Source of the DNA: Pseudomonas rustica
Lineage (GTDB): Bacteria; Pseudomonadota; Gammaproteobacteria; Pseudomonadales; Pseudomonadaceae
Direction of reading: 5' to 3'
Assembly: GCF_018336155.1 (NCBI RefSeq)
Contig: NZ_JAGYHF010000004.1
Span: forward strand, 310,001-374,000
Length of the DNA stretch: 64,000 nucleotides
The notes beneath the pieces were generated by a model. That model saw only the letters and a program-made list of their open reading frames with translations. It was not told the DNA's origin and did not search any database. Both the position numbers and the translations under genes were made by a program. Shown in pieces: positions 54,114 through 62,458 of this stretch (position 1 is its first letter; each line of letters opens with the position of its first letter).

Positions 54114-55132
54114 GCTTTCACCTCATCGATGGGTAATGGTGCACGTTCAGAAACCAGTTTTGCCTCACGCATGGCCTGCCAGAACCCGGCAGGAATCACC
54201 GCCGACAACGCCGCGACATCTTCAGCGATGCGGTCGGGTTTGCTCGCGCCGGGAATCACCGCAGCAACGGCAGGATTTGCCAACGAAAATTGCAGCGCGG
54301 CAGCTTTCACATCAACGTTGTAAGCGGCGGCGATGCGTTTGATCTGTTCAACTTTGGCGATCACTTCCGGGCTGGCCTTCTGGTATTCGAAGTGCGAACC
54401 ACCGGCCAGAATGCCCGAGCTGTAAGGGCCGCCGACGACGATTTCAACGTTCTGCGCCCGCGCCGAGTCCATCAAACGTTGCAACGGACGTTCGTGATCA
54501 AGCAGCGTGTAGCGCCCGGCCAGCAGGAAGCCATCAGGCTGCGCTTCGGTCAGATCGAGGGTCAACTCGCACGGTTCGACTTTGTTCACGCCCAGGCCCC
54601 AGCCCTTGATCACGCCTTCTTCGCGCAAACGGGTCAGCACTTTGAACGCGCCAGTGCGGGCCTGATTGAAGTATTCCAGCCATTGATCGCCGTAAAAATC
54701 CTGAGCGATGTCGTGTACCCAGACGATGTCGAGACGATCGGTTTGCAGACGCTTGAGGCTGTCTTCGATCGAGCGCAGGGTCGCGTCGGCGCTGTAGTCG
54801 TTGACGATTTTGTTCGGGCGGCCGTGTTCGAACACGCCGCTTTTTTCGCCGAGATCGCGGGCTGCAGCGTCTTCGACTTCATCGAGAATCACCCGGCCAA
54901 CCTTGCTGCTCAGCACATAGTCGTCGCGCTTGTATTGCTTCAAGGCTTCGCCGAGGCGAATTTCCGACAGGCCCGAGCCGTAAAACGGTGCGGTGTCGAA
55001 GTAACGCACGCCGGCATCCCACGCAGCATGCACAGTGGCCTGCGCTTCTGCTTCGGGAATGGCGCGGAACATGTTGCCCAGTGGCGCGGTGCCGAAGCCC
55101 AGTTGGCCGGGCAGTTTGTCTTTCAAGCTCAT
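54110..55132 (-). CDS. Aldo/keto reductase
   Basis: The 340-residue TIM-barrel NADPH oxidoreductase has the catalytic tetrad region DAGVRYFDTAPFYGSGLSEI (Asp and Tyr), VLSSKVGR (Lys) and DIVWVHDIAQDFYG (His). It most resembles the L-fucose dehydrogenase/pyridoxal-4-dehydrogenase branch of the family, judging from the N-terminal GFGTAPLGNMFRAIPEAEA. It is first in the operon with the SDR and SRPBCC genes and divergent from a LysR gene that probably controls it. Confidence 0.9.
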   Translation of the reverse strand: MSLKDKLPGQLGFGTAPLGNMFRAIPEAEAQATVHAAWDAGVRYFDTAPFYGSGLSEIRLGEALKQYKRDDYVLSSKVGRVILDEVEDAAARDLGEKSGVFEHGRPNKIVNDYSADATLRSIEDSLKRLQTDRLDIVWVHDIAQDFYGDQWLEYFNQARTGAFKVLTRLREEGVIKGWGLGVNKVEPCELTLDLTEAQPDGFLLAGRYTLLDHERPLQRLMDSARAQNVEIVVGGPYSSGILAGGSHFEYQKASPEVIAKVEQIKRIAAAYNVDVKAAALQFSLANPAVAAVIPGASKPDRIAEDVAALSAVIPAGFWQAMREAKLVSERAPLPIDEVKA

Positions 55133-55244
55133 CGGATTGTCCTCATTCGTTGGTGGTCTGCGTGACCGTTGAGCAGATCCTAGATTGCGACACCGAGACC
55201 GTCCAAGACATAATGCGCAGCACTTGAGTCCCTATAGGTCTGAC

Positions 55245-56141
55245 ATGATCGACTTCCGCCAATTGCGCTACTTCGTCGCCGTCGCCGAGGAAGAACACGT
55301 CGGCCGCGCCGCCGAACGGCTGCATATTTCCCAGTCGCCACTGAGCCGGCAGATCGCTCAGCTTGAAGAGCGCCTCGGCCTGACGCTGTTCGAACGCAGC
55401 CAGCAGCGCATTCGCCTGACCCGCGATGGCCAGACCTTTCTCGCCGAAACCCGCGCACTGCTCACGCACGCCAATCGCCTCGAATCCCTCGGTAAACGCT
55501 TGGGTCGTGGCGAAGAAGGCGGTTTGTGCATCGGCTATATCGAGAACGCCATGCACGCCGGGGTTTTGCCCAATGCCTTGCGTGTGTTGCGGGTCGATCG
55601 GCCGAATGTTCACGTCGCGCTGTACAACTTGAGTTCCTCCGAGCAACTCGAAGGCCTGCGTCAGCGTAGTCTCGATATCGCATTGGTGAGTGAGCCGCCG
55701 ACCGATGACGACCCGGATCTGCTGGGTTTTCAGGTGCTGGATGACCCGATGCTGCTGGCGCTGCCGGAACAGCATCCGCTGGCGCAGCAGGCGGTGTTGA
55801 GCCCGCAGGATCTGGCGGATCAGGAATGGATCGGCGTGCAGCCACGGCAGGACGCGAGTGATGAGTTTGTCAGCGCGTGCATCAGAGCGGGTTTCACGCC
55901 GGATGTGCGCATGCAGGCGACTGAGCCGTTCACCGCGCTGGGGCTGGTGGCGTCGGGGCTGGGGATTGCGATGATTCAGAAAGGCCTGAGCCATAACGCA
56001 CCGCCCGGAGTGGTGCTACGCGAGGTGCCCTGGCTGGCGTTTACTACGCCGTTGTGGGCGGCGTGGCACCGGATTAATTTGCGGCCGTTGGTGGAAACCT
56101 TCCGCACGGTTTTGACAGGCAATGAGATTTGCGCTGACTGA
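55245..56141 (+). CDS. LysR-family regulator
   Basis: The 298-residue protein has a winged HTH (FRQLRYFVAVAEEEHVGRAA, ERLHISQSPLSRQIAQLEER, LGLTLFERSQQRIRLT) and an effector-binding domain (GGLCIGYIENAMHAGVLPNA, VASGLGIAMIQKGL), as in the BenM/CatM-like subset. I start at the ATG at 55245 after AGG; the frame upstream runs into the divergent promoter. It faces the aldo-keto reductase operon across a 112-bp gap and is its likely regulator. Confidence 0.9.
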   Translation: MIDFRQLRYFVAVAEEEHVGRAAERLHISQSPLSRQIAQLEERLGLTLFERSQQRIRLTRDGQTFLAETRALLTHANRLESLGKRLGRGEEGGLCIGYIENAMHAGVLPNALRVLRVDRPNVHVALYNLSSSEQLEGLRQRSLDIALVSEPPTDDDPDLLGFQVLDDPMLLALPEQHPLAQQAVLSPQDLADQEWIGVQPRQDASDEFVSACIRAGFTPDVRMQATEPFTALGLVASGLGIAMIQKGLSHNAPPGVVLREVPWLAFTTPLWAAWHRINLRPLVETFRTVLTGNEICAD

Positions 56142-56149
56142 GCGGGCCT

Positions 56150-56174
56150 CTTCGCGAGCAAGCCCGCTCCCATA
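56150..56174 (-). repeat. Single REP-B element
   Basis: A lone REP-B core in reverse orientation, ending CCCGCTCCCATA, lies a few bases after the LysR stop. Confidence 0.8.
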
Positions 56175-56218
56175 GGGGTTGGTGGCGTACGCAAATTCTG
56201 TGTGCACCGCAATTACCT

Positions 56219-56304
56219 GTAGGAGCTGCCGAAGGCTGCGATCTTTTGATCTTGTTTTTAAAAGAACAGGATCAAAAGATCGCAGCCTTCGGCAGCTCCT
56301 ACGG
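56219..56304. repeat. REP-A pair (REPIN)
   Basis: Two standard cores lie in opposite orientation upstream of the ICMT-like gene. Confidence 0.92.
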
Positions 56305-56346
56305 GGATCTACACTGCAAGAGTGTGTATGCCGCCGCGAGAACGCC

Positions 56347-57006
56347 ATGAGAATGTCAGCGCAAATGACCGTAGTCGCCGTGCTCGCCACCCTCGCCTAT
56401 CTAGGCCTGGCGGTGTGGGGCATTGGTGGCGTGGGGATGTTCTTTTCCCACGGCTCGCTGGTGGTGGTGGCGCTGGCCACCGTGGCGATGGTGATCGCGT
56501 CGTTGTTTACCGAGGTCAACCTGAGTTCCGGCGAACGCGAGGATCGCGCCAATCGCTGGGTGCTTCCGGCGTTTGGCGTGATTGGTTTGCTCAGCGGTTT
56601 TCTGCCGGCTTACTGCGACCGGATCAATTTCTGGACGTTTGGCGGCGAAGGTGTGCGCTGGCTTGGCGCATTGTTGTTCATCATTGGCGGGGCGCTGCGC
56701 TTGTGGCCGGTGTTTGTCTTGGGCCACCGATTCAGCGGGTTGGTGGCGATTCAGCCGGGGCATCGGTTGGTCACGGATGGGATTTATCAACACCTGCGCA
56801 ACCCGAGTTATCTGGGGTTGGTGGTGAATGCGCTGGGATGGGCGCTGGCGTTTCGCTCGAGTGTCGGGTTGTTGCTGGCGGCGCTGACGTTGATCCCGCT
56901 GATTGCGCGTATTCATTCTGAAGAGGCGCTGCTGCGCGGTCAGTTTGGCGCCGAGTATGACGCCTACTGCGCCCGCAGCTGGCGCTTGTTACCGGGTGTC
57001 TACTAA
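56347..57006 (+). CDS. Isoprenylcysteine carboxyl-methyltransferase-like membrane protein
   Basis: The 219-residue protein has about five membrane helices. Its C-terminal methyltransferase signature is GHRLVTDGIYQHLRNPSYLG and ARIHSEEALLRGQFGAEYDA, followed by YCARSWRLLP. Bacterial ICMT/PEMT-like proteins use S-adenosylmethionine on lipophilic substrates, but none is defined here. I start at the ATG at 56347; longer frames translate the upstream REP. It lies between two REPINs as a single-gene unit. Confidence 0.88.
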   Translation: MRMSAQMTVVAVLATLAYLGLAVWGIGGVGMFFSHGSLVVVALATVAMVIASLFTEVNLSSGEREDRANRWVLPAFGVIGLLSGFLPAYCDRINFWTFGGEGVRWLGALLFIIGGALRLWPVFVLGHRFSGLVAIQPGHRLVTDGIYQHLRNPSYLGLVVNALGWALAFRSSVGLLLAALTLIPLIARIHSEEALLRGQFGAEYDAYCARSWRLLPGVY

Positions 57007-57018
57007 CGCCGCACCCCC

Positions 57019-57106
57019 TGTAGGAGCTGCCGAAGGCTGCGATCTTTTGATCTTGGTCTTTTAAAAACAAGATCAAAAGATCGCAGCCTTCGGCAGCTCC
57101 TACAGG
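57019..57106. repeat. REP-A pair between converging genes
   Basis: Two standard cores in opposite orientation fill the gap between the methyltransferase and HAD genes. Confidence 0.92.
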
Positions 57107-57112
57107 GACAGC

Positions 57113-57778
57113 TCAGGCCGGTTGTAGGTGCAGGCCGTCGTTGTCGATTTGGACGCGGATCGCGTCGTAACTGGCCAGTGTCGCGTGCTCGGTTTCAAGC
57201 GGATGTTGATGCGTCGTGGTGATGATCATCAACGACGCGCCCGCCGCTTCAGCGGCTTGAATCCCAACGGTTGCATCCTCAAAAATCAGACAATCCGCCG
57301 GCTCCAGCCCCAAGCGTTGAGCCGCCAGCAGATAACCCGCCGGATCCGGCTTGCCCGCCTTCACATCCTCAGCCGTAATCATCACCGCAGGCTCGGGAAT
57401 CCCCGCCGCCGCCATCCGCCGCAATGCCAGATCGCGCGGCGCCGACGTCACCATGGCCCAACGATCCTTTGGCAATTGATTGAGAAACGCCGCCGCCCCC
57501 GGAATCTCGACAATGCCTTCAACATCCTCGATCTCCGCTGCGGTAATAAACGCCGCTTGTGCCTCCGCGTCCACGCCCGGCAGGTTCAGGCGATTGATCG
57601 TGTCGATCGCCCGCGCGCCATGAATGGTCGGCAGAAACGCCTCGACATCGACGCCATGGCGCACGGCCCAGGCTGACCAGATCCGCTCGGCGGCGGCGAT
57701 GGAGTTGAGGACGGTGCCGTCCATGTCGAACAGGAACGCGCCGAACGCGCGGTCGAAAAGATCATTGTGAGCAGACAA
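57113..57778 (-). CDS. HAD-superfamily sugar-phosphatase-like hydrolase
   Basis: The 221-residue hydrolase has motif I GAFLFDMDGTVLNSI (nucleophile Asp and acid Asp), motif II WAMVTSAPRDLALRR, and motif III/IV KAGKPDPAGYLLAAQRLGL with CLIFEDATVGIQAAEAAGA. The helical cap between motifs I and II marks the GS1/beta-phosphoglucomutase-like class that acts on small phosphosugars. No ATG fits; the TTG at 57778 follows AGAGGA with good spacing and gives the usual family length. Confidence 0.9.
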   Translation of the reverse strand: MSAHNDLFDRAFGAFLFDMDGTVLNSIAAAERIWSAWAVRHGVDVEAFLPTIHGARAIDTINRLNLPGVDAEAQAAFITAAEIEDVEGIVEIPGAAAFLNQLPKDRWAMVTSAPRDLALRRMAAAGIPEPAVMITAEDVKAGKPDPAGYLLAAQRLGLEPADCLIFEDATVGIQAAEAAGASLMIITTTHQHPLETEHATLASYDAIRVQIDNDGLHLQPA

Positions 57779-57801
57779 AGGGTCGCATCCTCTGGCAAGG
57801 G

Positions 57802-57821
57802 GCCGGGCAAATTTGCCCGGC
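57802..57821. terminator. Perfect 20-bp palindrome after the receiver gene
   Basis: GCCGGGCAAATTTGCCCGGC lies between the stop of the receiver gene and the start of the HAD gene on the same strand. It can form a strong hairpin but has no T-run, so it may be a partial terminator or an mRNA 3'-end protector. Confidence 0.45.
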
Positions 57822-57834
57822 AATGTAGCACTTG

Positions 57835-58248
57835 TCAGTGCAGACGCGGAGCCTTGGACTTGAAGGCACTCTCGACGCAATCGAGCAACTGGCCGATCGC
57901 CCAGGGTTTCTTGATGAACGCGACCGAGTGCTTGACCCCAGACGTCTCCGGCGTTTCATAACCGGACATGACCATCACCGGTTTGTCCGGCCAGCGATCG
58001 CCGACCAGGTTGGCCAGATCGGCGCCGTTGAGGGTGCCGGGCATGGTGATGTCGGTCAGCAATAGATTCACTTCCGGCGCGTGCTCGTCCAGATATAACT
58101 TGGCTGCGTCGGCGCTGCTATGCGGCTCGACCTTGAAACCTTCCTCCTGAAGAATTTCGCAAAGAAACTCCAGAATCAACGGATCATCCTCAACTACCAG
58201 AATCAACCCGCCAGGAAGGTGCGCGTCCGCCGTTGGTGATGGGCACAT
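57835..58248 (-). CDS. Stand-alone response-regulator receiver protein
   Basis: The 137-residue CheY-like protein has acidic pair Asp21/Asp22 (LILVVEDDPLILEFL), phospho-acceptor Asp66 (LLLTDITMPGTLNGADLANL), a Ser/Thr switch (VMVMSGYE) and Lys in FIKKPWAI. It has no output domain. The ATG at 58248 follows GGAG. Its cognate kinase is not nearby, so it probably takes part in a phosphorelay encoded elsewhere. Confidence 0.92.
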   Translation of the reverse strand: MCPSPTADAHLPGGLILVVEDDPLILEFLCEILQEEGFKVEPHSSADAAKLYLDEHAPEVNLLLTDITMPGTLNGADLANLVGDRWPDKPVMVMSGYETPETSGVKHSVAFIKKPWAIGQLLDCVESAFKSKAPRLH

Positions 58249-58359
58249 GAAACTGCACTCCCTGAATAGCATTAACGATTTAGCGGCTTGAATCCGCTGC
58301 TTATCTGGTATGAGCAGCGCGTTCTGTAGAAATTCATTTTTGATACAGGAGTTTTCCAA

Positions 58360-58404
58360 ATGGTCGGATTGGCAATCCTGAGACAAACGTTCGAAGTGGC
58401 GTAA
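58360..58404 (+). CDS. Possible 14-residue peptide (MVGLAILRQTFEVA)
   Basis: A 15-codon frame has an AGGAG box eight bases before its ATG and lies 43 bp upstream of the RlmI-like methyltransferase gene. It could be a leader peptide for that gene. It is short enough to arise by chance. Confidence 0.3.
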   Translation: MVGLAILRQTFEVA

Positions 58405-58447
58405 TTGTGGTTAAAATGCCGGCCCATTTGCTTGCCGACCGTGACCG

Positions 58448-59389
58448 ATGAACCCTGAAGCCCTCGCCACCCTCCACGCTCATTTGCTGCCGGCGCTCGC
58501 CAGCGCACCGGGCGAAACCCGTCGCTTGTTTCATGGGCGCGGGCGTTGCTGGCCGGGTCTGGAACAGGTCACGGTGGACTGGCTGCAAGGCGTGGTGCTG
58601 GTGTCGCTGTTCAAGGAGCCGGCGCCGGAGCAACTGGAAGATCTCAAGCGTGTGTTGCTCGACATCACCGCTTCGGCCGAATGGCAGCAGTCCAAAGCGC
58701 ACACGTTGCTGATCCAGCACCGTTATCTGCCGCAAAGCACCGCCGAATGGCTGATGGGCGATGAGATCGATGAAATGACCATCGTCGAGGGCGGTCTGCA
58801 ATACCGCGTCGATCTGGGCCGCAAGCAGAACGCCGGGCTGTTTCTCGACATGCGTTACGGGCGCAACTGGGTGCGCGAACAGTCCGACGGCAAGCGCGTG
58901 CTGAACCTGTTCGCCTACACCTGCGGTTTCTCCGTGGCGGCCATTGACGGTGGCGCCAGCCATGTGGTCAATCTCGACATGTCCCGCGCCGCGCTCAGCC
59001 GAGGTCGCGACAACCACCGTTTGAATGGCCATGACACCGGCAAAGTCAGCTTCCTCGGCCACGACCTGTTCAAGTCCTGGGGCAAGGTGATCAACAGCGG
59101 CCCGTACGACCTGGTGATCATCGACCCGCCGTCGTTTCAGAAAGGCAGTTTTTTGCTGACCAAGGATTATCAGCGCGTGTTGCGCCGTCTGCCGGAGTTG
59201 CTCACGGCGGACGGCACGGTGCTGGCCTGCATGAATGATCCGGCGTTTGGTTCGGACTTTTTGATTGATGGCGTGACGCAGGAGGCGCCGAGTTTGCGCT
59301 TTGAACAGCGGCTGGAGAACCCGCCGGAATTTCCCGACATCGATCCCGAAAGCGGCCTGAAAGCCCTGGTCTTCAAACGCACTTCCTGA
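58448..59389 (+). CDS. Class I SAM methyltransferase, RlmI/RlmK-like
   Basis: The 313-residue protein has an N-terminal small domain and a Rossmann methyltransferase domain. The latter begins near DLGRKQNAGLFLDMRYGRNW, with the SAM motif VLNLFAYTCGFSVAAIDGGA and the catalytic DPPSFQKGSF. These are signatures of COG1092-type rRNA cytosine methyltransferases such as RlmI, but the protein lacks the PUA domain, so target RNA recognition may differ. It is a single gene followed by a REPIN. Confidence 0.88.
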   Translation: MNPEALATLHAHLLPALASAPGETRRLFHGRGRCWPGLEQVTVDWLQGVVLVSLFKEPAPEQLEDLKRVLLDITASAEWQQSKAHTLLIQHRYLPQSTAEWLMGDEIDEMTIVEGGLQYRVDLGRKQNAGLFLDMRYGRNWVREQSDGKRVLNLFAYTCGFSVAAIDGGASHVVNLDMSRAALSRGRDNHRLNGHDTGKVSFLGHDLFKSWGKVINSGPYDLVIIDPPSFQKGSFLLTKDYQRVLRRLPELLTADGTVLACMNDPAFGSDFLIDGVTQEAPSLRFEQRLENPPEFPDIDPESGLKALVFKRTS

Positions 59390-59403
59390 CACAACCCAAA
59401 TCC

Positions 59404-59494
59404 CTGTAGGAGCTGCCGAAGGCTGCGATCTTTTGATCCTGATCTCTTAAAAACAAGATCAAAAGATCGCAGCCTTCGGCAGCTCCTACAGGGG
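59404..59494. repeat. REP-A pair between converging genes
   Basis: Two standard cores in opposite orientation, with spacer ATCCTGATCTCTTAAAAACA, end nine bases before the LuxR-type stop. Confidence 0.92.
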
Positions 59495-59503
59495 GGTGGA
59501 GAG

Positions 59504-60277
59504 TCAGTTCGGGCGCAGCACCAGGGCGAACAACTCACCATGTCCGGTGACATTGAGCTTTTGATAGAGATTGCGCCGATGTACTTTCACCGTTTCCGGC
59601 GATATGCCCATCTGCTGGGCGATCGCCTTACTCGAGAAACCCTGCAAGATCAGCCGCGCCGTGTCGTTTTCACGCACCGTCAGCCGCGCATCAAAACGAT
59701 CCAGCAACGTCGCCAGATCGCCGACCAGCACTTCAGCAACCGCCCCTTGCGGCGGCAATAGCTGCACATGCCGGCGCATCGCCGCCAGCACCCAGTCGCG
59801 CACACACAGCAACCGGCCCTGCTCGGCCATTTCGAACGGCGTCGAACGTCCCATCGATAAGCCCAACACGCTGCCATCGACGTTAATCATGAACTGCAGT
59901 TCATCCGCGCCCACCACCGAGCGAAAGTAGCTCTGGTAGTACTCACTCTGTAAAAACTGGTCAGGCGCCACCGACGCCAGGCTGTGCAAGCCATCAGCGA
60001 GCCCCGCCGAAGCGGCCTGATAAAACGGATCGAGCAGGTACATGCCGGCGGTGTAATCGGCGAGGTTTTCCTGCTCCTCGACAGCGCCCTTGCTGTCGAT
60101 ATCAATTAGCAATTGCGGCGCCTGGCCCGCCTTCATCACCGCGACCAAGGCGTTATCCATCGGCACCAGCAGGCGCAAGGTATCGACCAGCGCCCGCCAG
60201 AATCCGTCCTGCCCGACACAGGTGAAGACCCGCGCCAGACTTTGATGCACAGGCAATTCCTGCAACAACGCGTCCAC
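59504..60277 (-). CDS. LuxR-family transcriptional regulator
   Basis: The 257-residue protein has an undefined N-terminal sensor domain (LLVPMDNALVAVMKAGQAPQ, DPFYQAASAGLADGLHSLAS) and a C-terminal LuxR HTH (LTVRENDTARLILQGFSSKA, IAQQMGISPETVKVHRRNLY, QKLNVTGHGELFALVL). It lacks the conserved acyl-homoserine-lactone ligand residues in an obvious form, so its signal is unknown. It is divergent from the DmpA-type peptidase gene across 293 bp, making that gene a plausible target. Confidence 0.9.
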   Translation of the reverse strand: MDALLQELPVHQSLARVFTCVGQDGFWRALVDTLRLLVPMDNALVAVMKAGQAPQLLIDIDSKGAVEEQENLADYTAGMYLLDPFYQAASAGLADGLHSLASVAPDQFLQSEYYQSYFRSVVGADELQFMINVDGSVLGLSMGRSTPFEMAEQGRLLCVRDWVLAAMRRHVQLLPPQGAVAEVLVGDLATLLDRFDARLTVRENDTARLILQGFSSKAIAQQMGISPETVKVHRRNLYQKLNVTGHGELFALVLRPN

Positions 60278-60448
60278 GCTCTACCCCTTTTGTGTAACCC
60301 ATGATGGGAATGGGTCAGGCGCGATCAGATCGATAGGCTGACCGCACTTGATCAACACCGGCCGTAGCGACCAGAAGTGCCGAATCATGCGGGGTCATCG
60401 AGGGGATATCAACCGGTGACCACTGATCAGCAAGACCAACGCATTTCC

Positions 60449-60527
60449 TGTAGGAGCTGCCGCAGGCTGCGATCTTTTGATCTGCAAAAAAACGTCAAAA
60501 GATCGCAGCCTGCGGCAGCTCCTACAG
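60449..60527. repeat. REP-A pair, GCCGCAGGC stem variant
   Basis: Both arms carry the compensating change GCCGCAGGC/GCCTGCGGC, so the stem is preserved. It lies in the divergent space between the LuxR and peptidase genes, where no other feature is seen. Confidence 0.9.
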
Positions 60528-60570
60528 AGATCGCGACACATGTAAGATTTTTATGGAGAGACAGAAATCA

Positions 60571-61689
60571 ATGAAACCTCGTGCCCGTGACCTCAACATC
60601 CGCATTGGCCAGATGCAGCCCGGCCCGCTCAATGCGATCACCGACGTGCCCGGTGTGCGTGTCGGCCACAGCAACGTGCGCGGTAAAAGCACGGCCGGTC
60701 GTGACATTTGCACTGGCGTCACCCTGATCGAACCGCGTCAGGGTTCGACCAACCAGCAACCGTGTTTCGCCGGCGTGCATGTGCTCAATGGCAACGGTGA
60801 CGCCACCGGTCTTGAGTGGATTCGCGAGGCGGGTTTGTTGACCAGTCCAATCGCCTTCACCAATACCCACAGCCTCGGCGTGGTGCGCGATGCGCTGATT
60901 GTGCTGGATCGTCAGCAGCAACCGGACGATGGCCGTCTCTACTGGAACATGCCGGTGGTGCTGGAGACTTACGACGGGTTGCTCAATGACATCAATGGCT
61001 TCCACGTCAAACCTGAACATGTCGCCGAAGCCCTGCACAACGCGGTCGACGGCCCGGTTGTGGAAGGCGCGGTCGGCGGTGGCAGCGGCATGATCTGCCA
61101 TGAATTCAAGGGCGGCATCGGCACTTCGTCGCGGCGATTGAGCGCTGCGCAGGGCGGCTGGACAGTGGGCGCGATCGTCCAGGCCAACCACGGCATTCGC
61201 AACGAATTGCGGGTCGACGGTTACCCGGTCGGGCGCTTTATGGAACAGAAAGATTCACCGTTTTTGCGCGCGGCGCTGCCGCATCCGGGCATGGGCTCGA
61301 TCGTGGTTTGTCTTGCCACCGATGCGCCGTTATTGCCGCATCAATGCACGCGTCTGGCGCAACGGGCGAGCCTCGGTCTGGCGCGCACCGGTGGCGGCAA
61401 TGAGGATCACAGTGGCGACATCTTTATCGCATTCGCCACAGGTAACGATCACGTGCCGCCGGCGGCTTATGAAGGCAAAGGTGCGGCGACATGTGATGGC
61501 TTGCGGATGGTCAATAACGATCACATCAGCGAGCTGTTTCTGGCGGCCACCGAGGCGGTTGAGGAAGCGATCATTAATGCCTTGCTGGCCAGCGAGAGCA
61601 CTGAAGGCAATGGCCATTCGGTTCAGGGGCTGGATGCACAAACCTTACTCGCCGCCCTCGAAAAGGCAGGCTGGCCTGGCTCGCGATAA
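60571..61689 (+). CDS. P1/S58-family peptidase, DmpA/BapA-like aminopeptidase
   Basis: A 372-residue Ntn-type hydrolase made as a precursor and expected to cleave itself into two chains. Family landmarks are NAITDVPGVRVGHSNV, VVEGAVGGGSGMICHEFKGG, GTSSRRL and GNEDHSGDIFIAFATGNDHV. The predicted nucleophile is Ser281 in HSGDIFIAF. The residue before it is His, where characterised members have Gly or Asn. I start at the ATG at 60571 (MKPRARDLNIRIG); an ATG six codons earlier is possible. It has no signal peptide. Likely activity is release of N-terminal D- or beta-amino acids. Confidence 0.88.
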   Translation: MKPRARDLNIRIGQMQPGPLNAITDVPGVRVGHSNVRGKSTAGRDICTGVTLIEPRQGSTNQQPCFAGVHVLNGNGDATGLEWIREAGLLTSPIAFTNTHSLGVVRDALIVLDRQQQPDDGRLYWNMPVVLETYDGLLNDINGFHVKPEHVAEALHNAVDGPVVEGAVGGGSGMICHEFKGGIGTSSRRLSAAQGGWTVGAIVQANHGIRNELRVDGYPVGRFMEQKDSPFLRAALPHPGMGSIVVCLATDAPLLPHQCTRLAQRASLGLARTGGGNEDHSGDIFIAFATGNDHVPPAAYEGKGAATCDGLRMVNNDHISELFLAATEAVEEAIINALLASESTEGNGHSVQGLDAQTLLAALEKAGWPGSR

Positions 61690-61701
61690 CCCCCCAAATC
61701 C

Positions 61702-61785
61702 CTGTAGGAGCTGCCGAAGGCTGCGATCTTTTGATGTTGTTTTTCAAGATCAAAAGATCGCAGCCTTCGGCAGCTCCTACAGGGG
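61702..61785. repeat. REP-A pair between converging genes
   Basis: Two standard cores in opposite orientation reach the last base before the quinone oxidoreductase stop codon. Confidence 0.92.
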
Positions 61786-62373
61786 TTATGTGAACATCTG
61801 ATAACCGAGTTTCCGGGCCACTTGGAGTTGCACCTGCGGCTCGCGCAATTCCGACTCCGGCAGCAACGTCGAGCTCAGCACCGTCGCCCCGCTGTAATCG
61901 AAAATCCCGTGTTCTATCTGCGCCTTCATCGCCGCACCGTAACCGTGACGTTCATAGGTGCGTTCGTCCGCCCCGGCGAGTTGTACAAGGTGCACGCGCA
62001 AACGCTGCAGCAACTTCACATGCTTCAAGTCACCCGCAAAATCGAACGCCCAGCCATTGCTGAACACCCGATCAATCCAGCCCTTGAGCAGTGCCGGCAT
62101 CGACCACCAATACACCGGGTAAACCAGCACCAACGCATCGGCGCGATCAATGCGTGCCTGTTCCGCCAGCACATCCCCCGGCGGCGGGGCCTCGCGATGA
62201 TGAACGGCAAAATCGTTAGCACCGAAACGCGGTTCGAAGCCTTCAGCGTAGAGATCGGTGATCTCGAAGGTGTTGGCCGGATCGGCTTCGGTCAGGCCGG
62301 CAGCAATTTGTGTGGCAACGCTATGGGTCAGTGAGCGCGGATCGTGATGAGCAACAACAATCAATGCGTGCAT
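61786..62373 (-). CDS. NAD(P)H:quinone oxidoreductase-like flavodoxin-fold protein
   Basis: The 195-residue protein resembles the MdaB/NQO family. FMN/FAD phosphate-binding region ALIVVAHHDPRSLTHSVATQ, LYAEGFEPRFGANDFAVHHR, ALVLVYPVYWWSMPALLKGW and IDRVFSNGWAFDF are typical. Two-electron quinone reduction protects against redox cyclers. The ATG at 62373 follows GGAG. It is divergent from a TetR gene with an inverted repeat between them, the usual arrangement for a quinone- or electrophile-induced reductase. Confidence 0.9.
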   Translation of the reverse strand: MHALIVVAHHDPRSLTHSVATQIAAGLTEADPANTFEITDLYAEGFEPRFGANDFAVHHREAPPPGDVLAEQARIDRADALVLVYPVYWWSMPALLKGWIDRVFSNGWAFDFAGDLKHVKLLQRLRVHLVQLAGADERTYERHGYGAAMKAQIEHGIFDYSGATVLSSTLLPESELREPQVQLQVARKLGYQMFT

Positions 62374-62409
62374 GGCAATTCTCCGGTTGGTAGGACTGAC
62401 CAAGGCTTA

Positions 62410-62452
62410 TATACTCTTGGTAAGTTACGAAGCCTAAGTTACCTTTGGTATA
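62410..62452. promoter_or_regulatory. Inverted repeat TATAC-N4-GGTAA / TTACC-N4-GTATA, candidate TetR operator
   Basis: The half-sites at 62410-62423 and 62439-62452 are inverted copies in the 85-bp space between divergent starts. AAGTTAC is also directly repeated between them. The position would let one repressor cover both promoters. Confidence 0.6.
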
Positions 62453-62458
62453 TAAACC

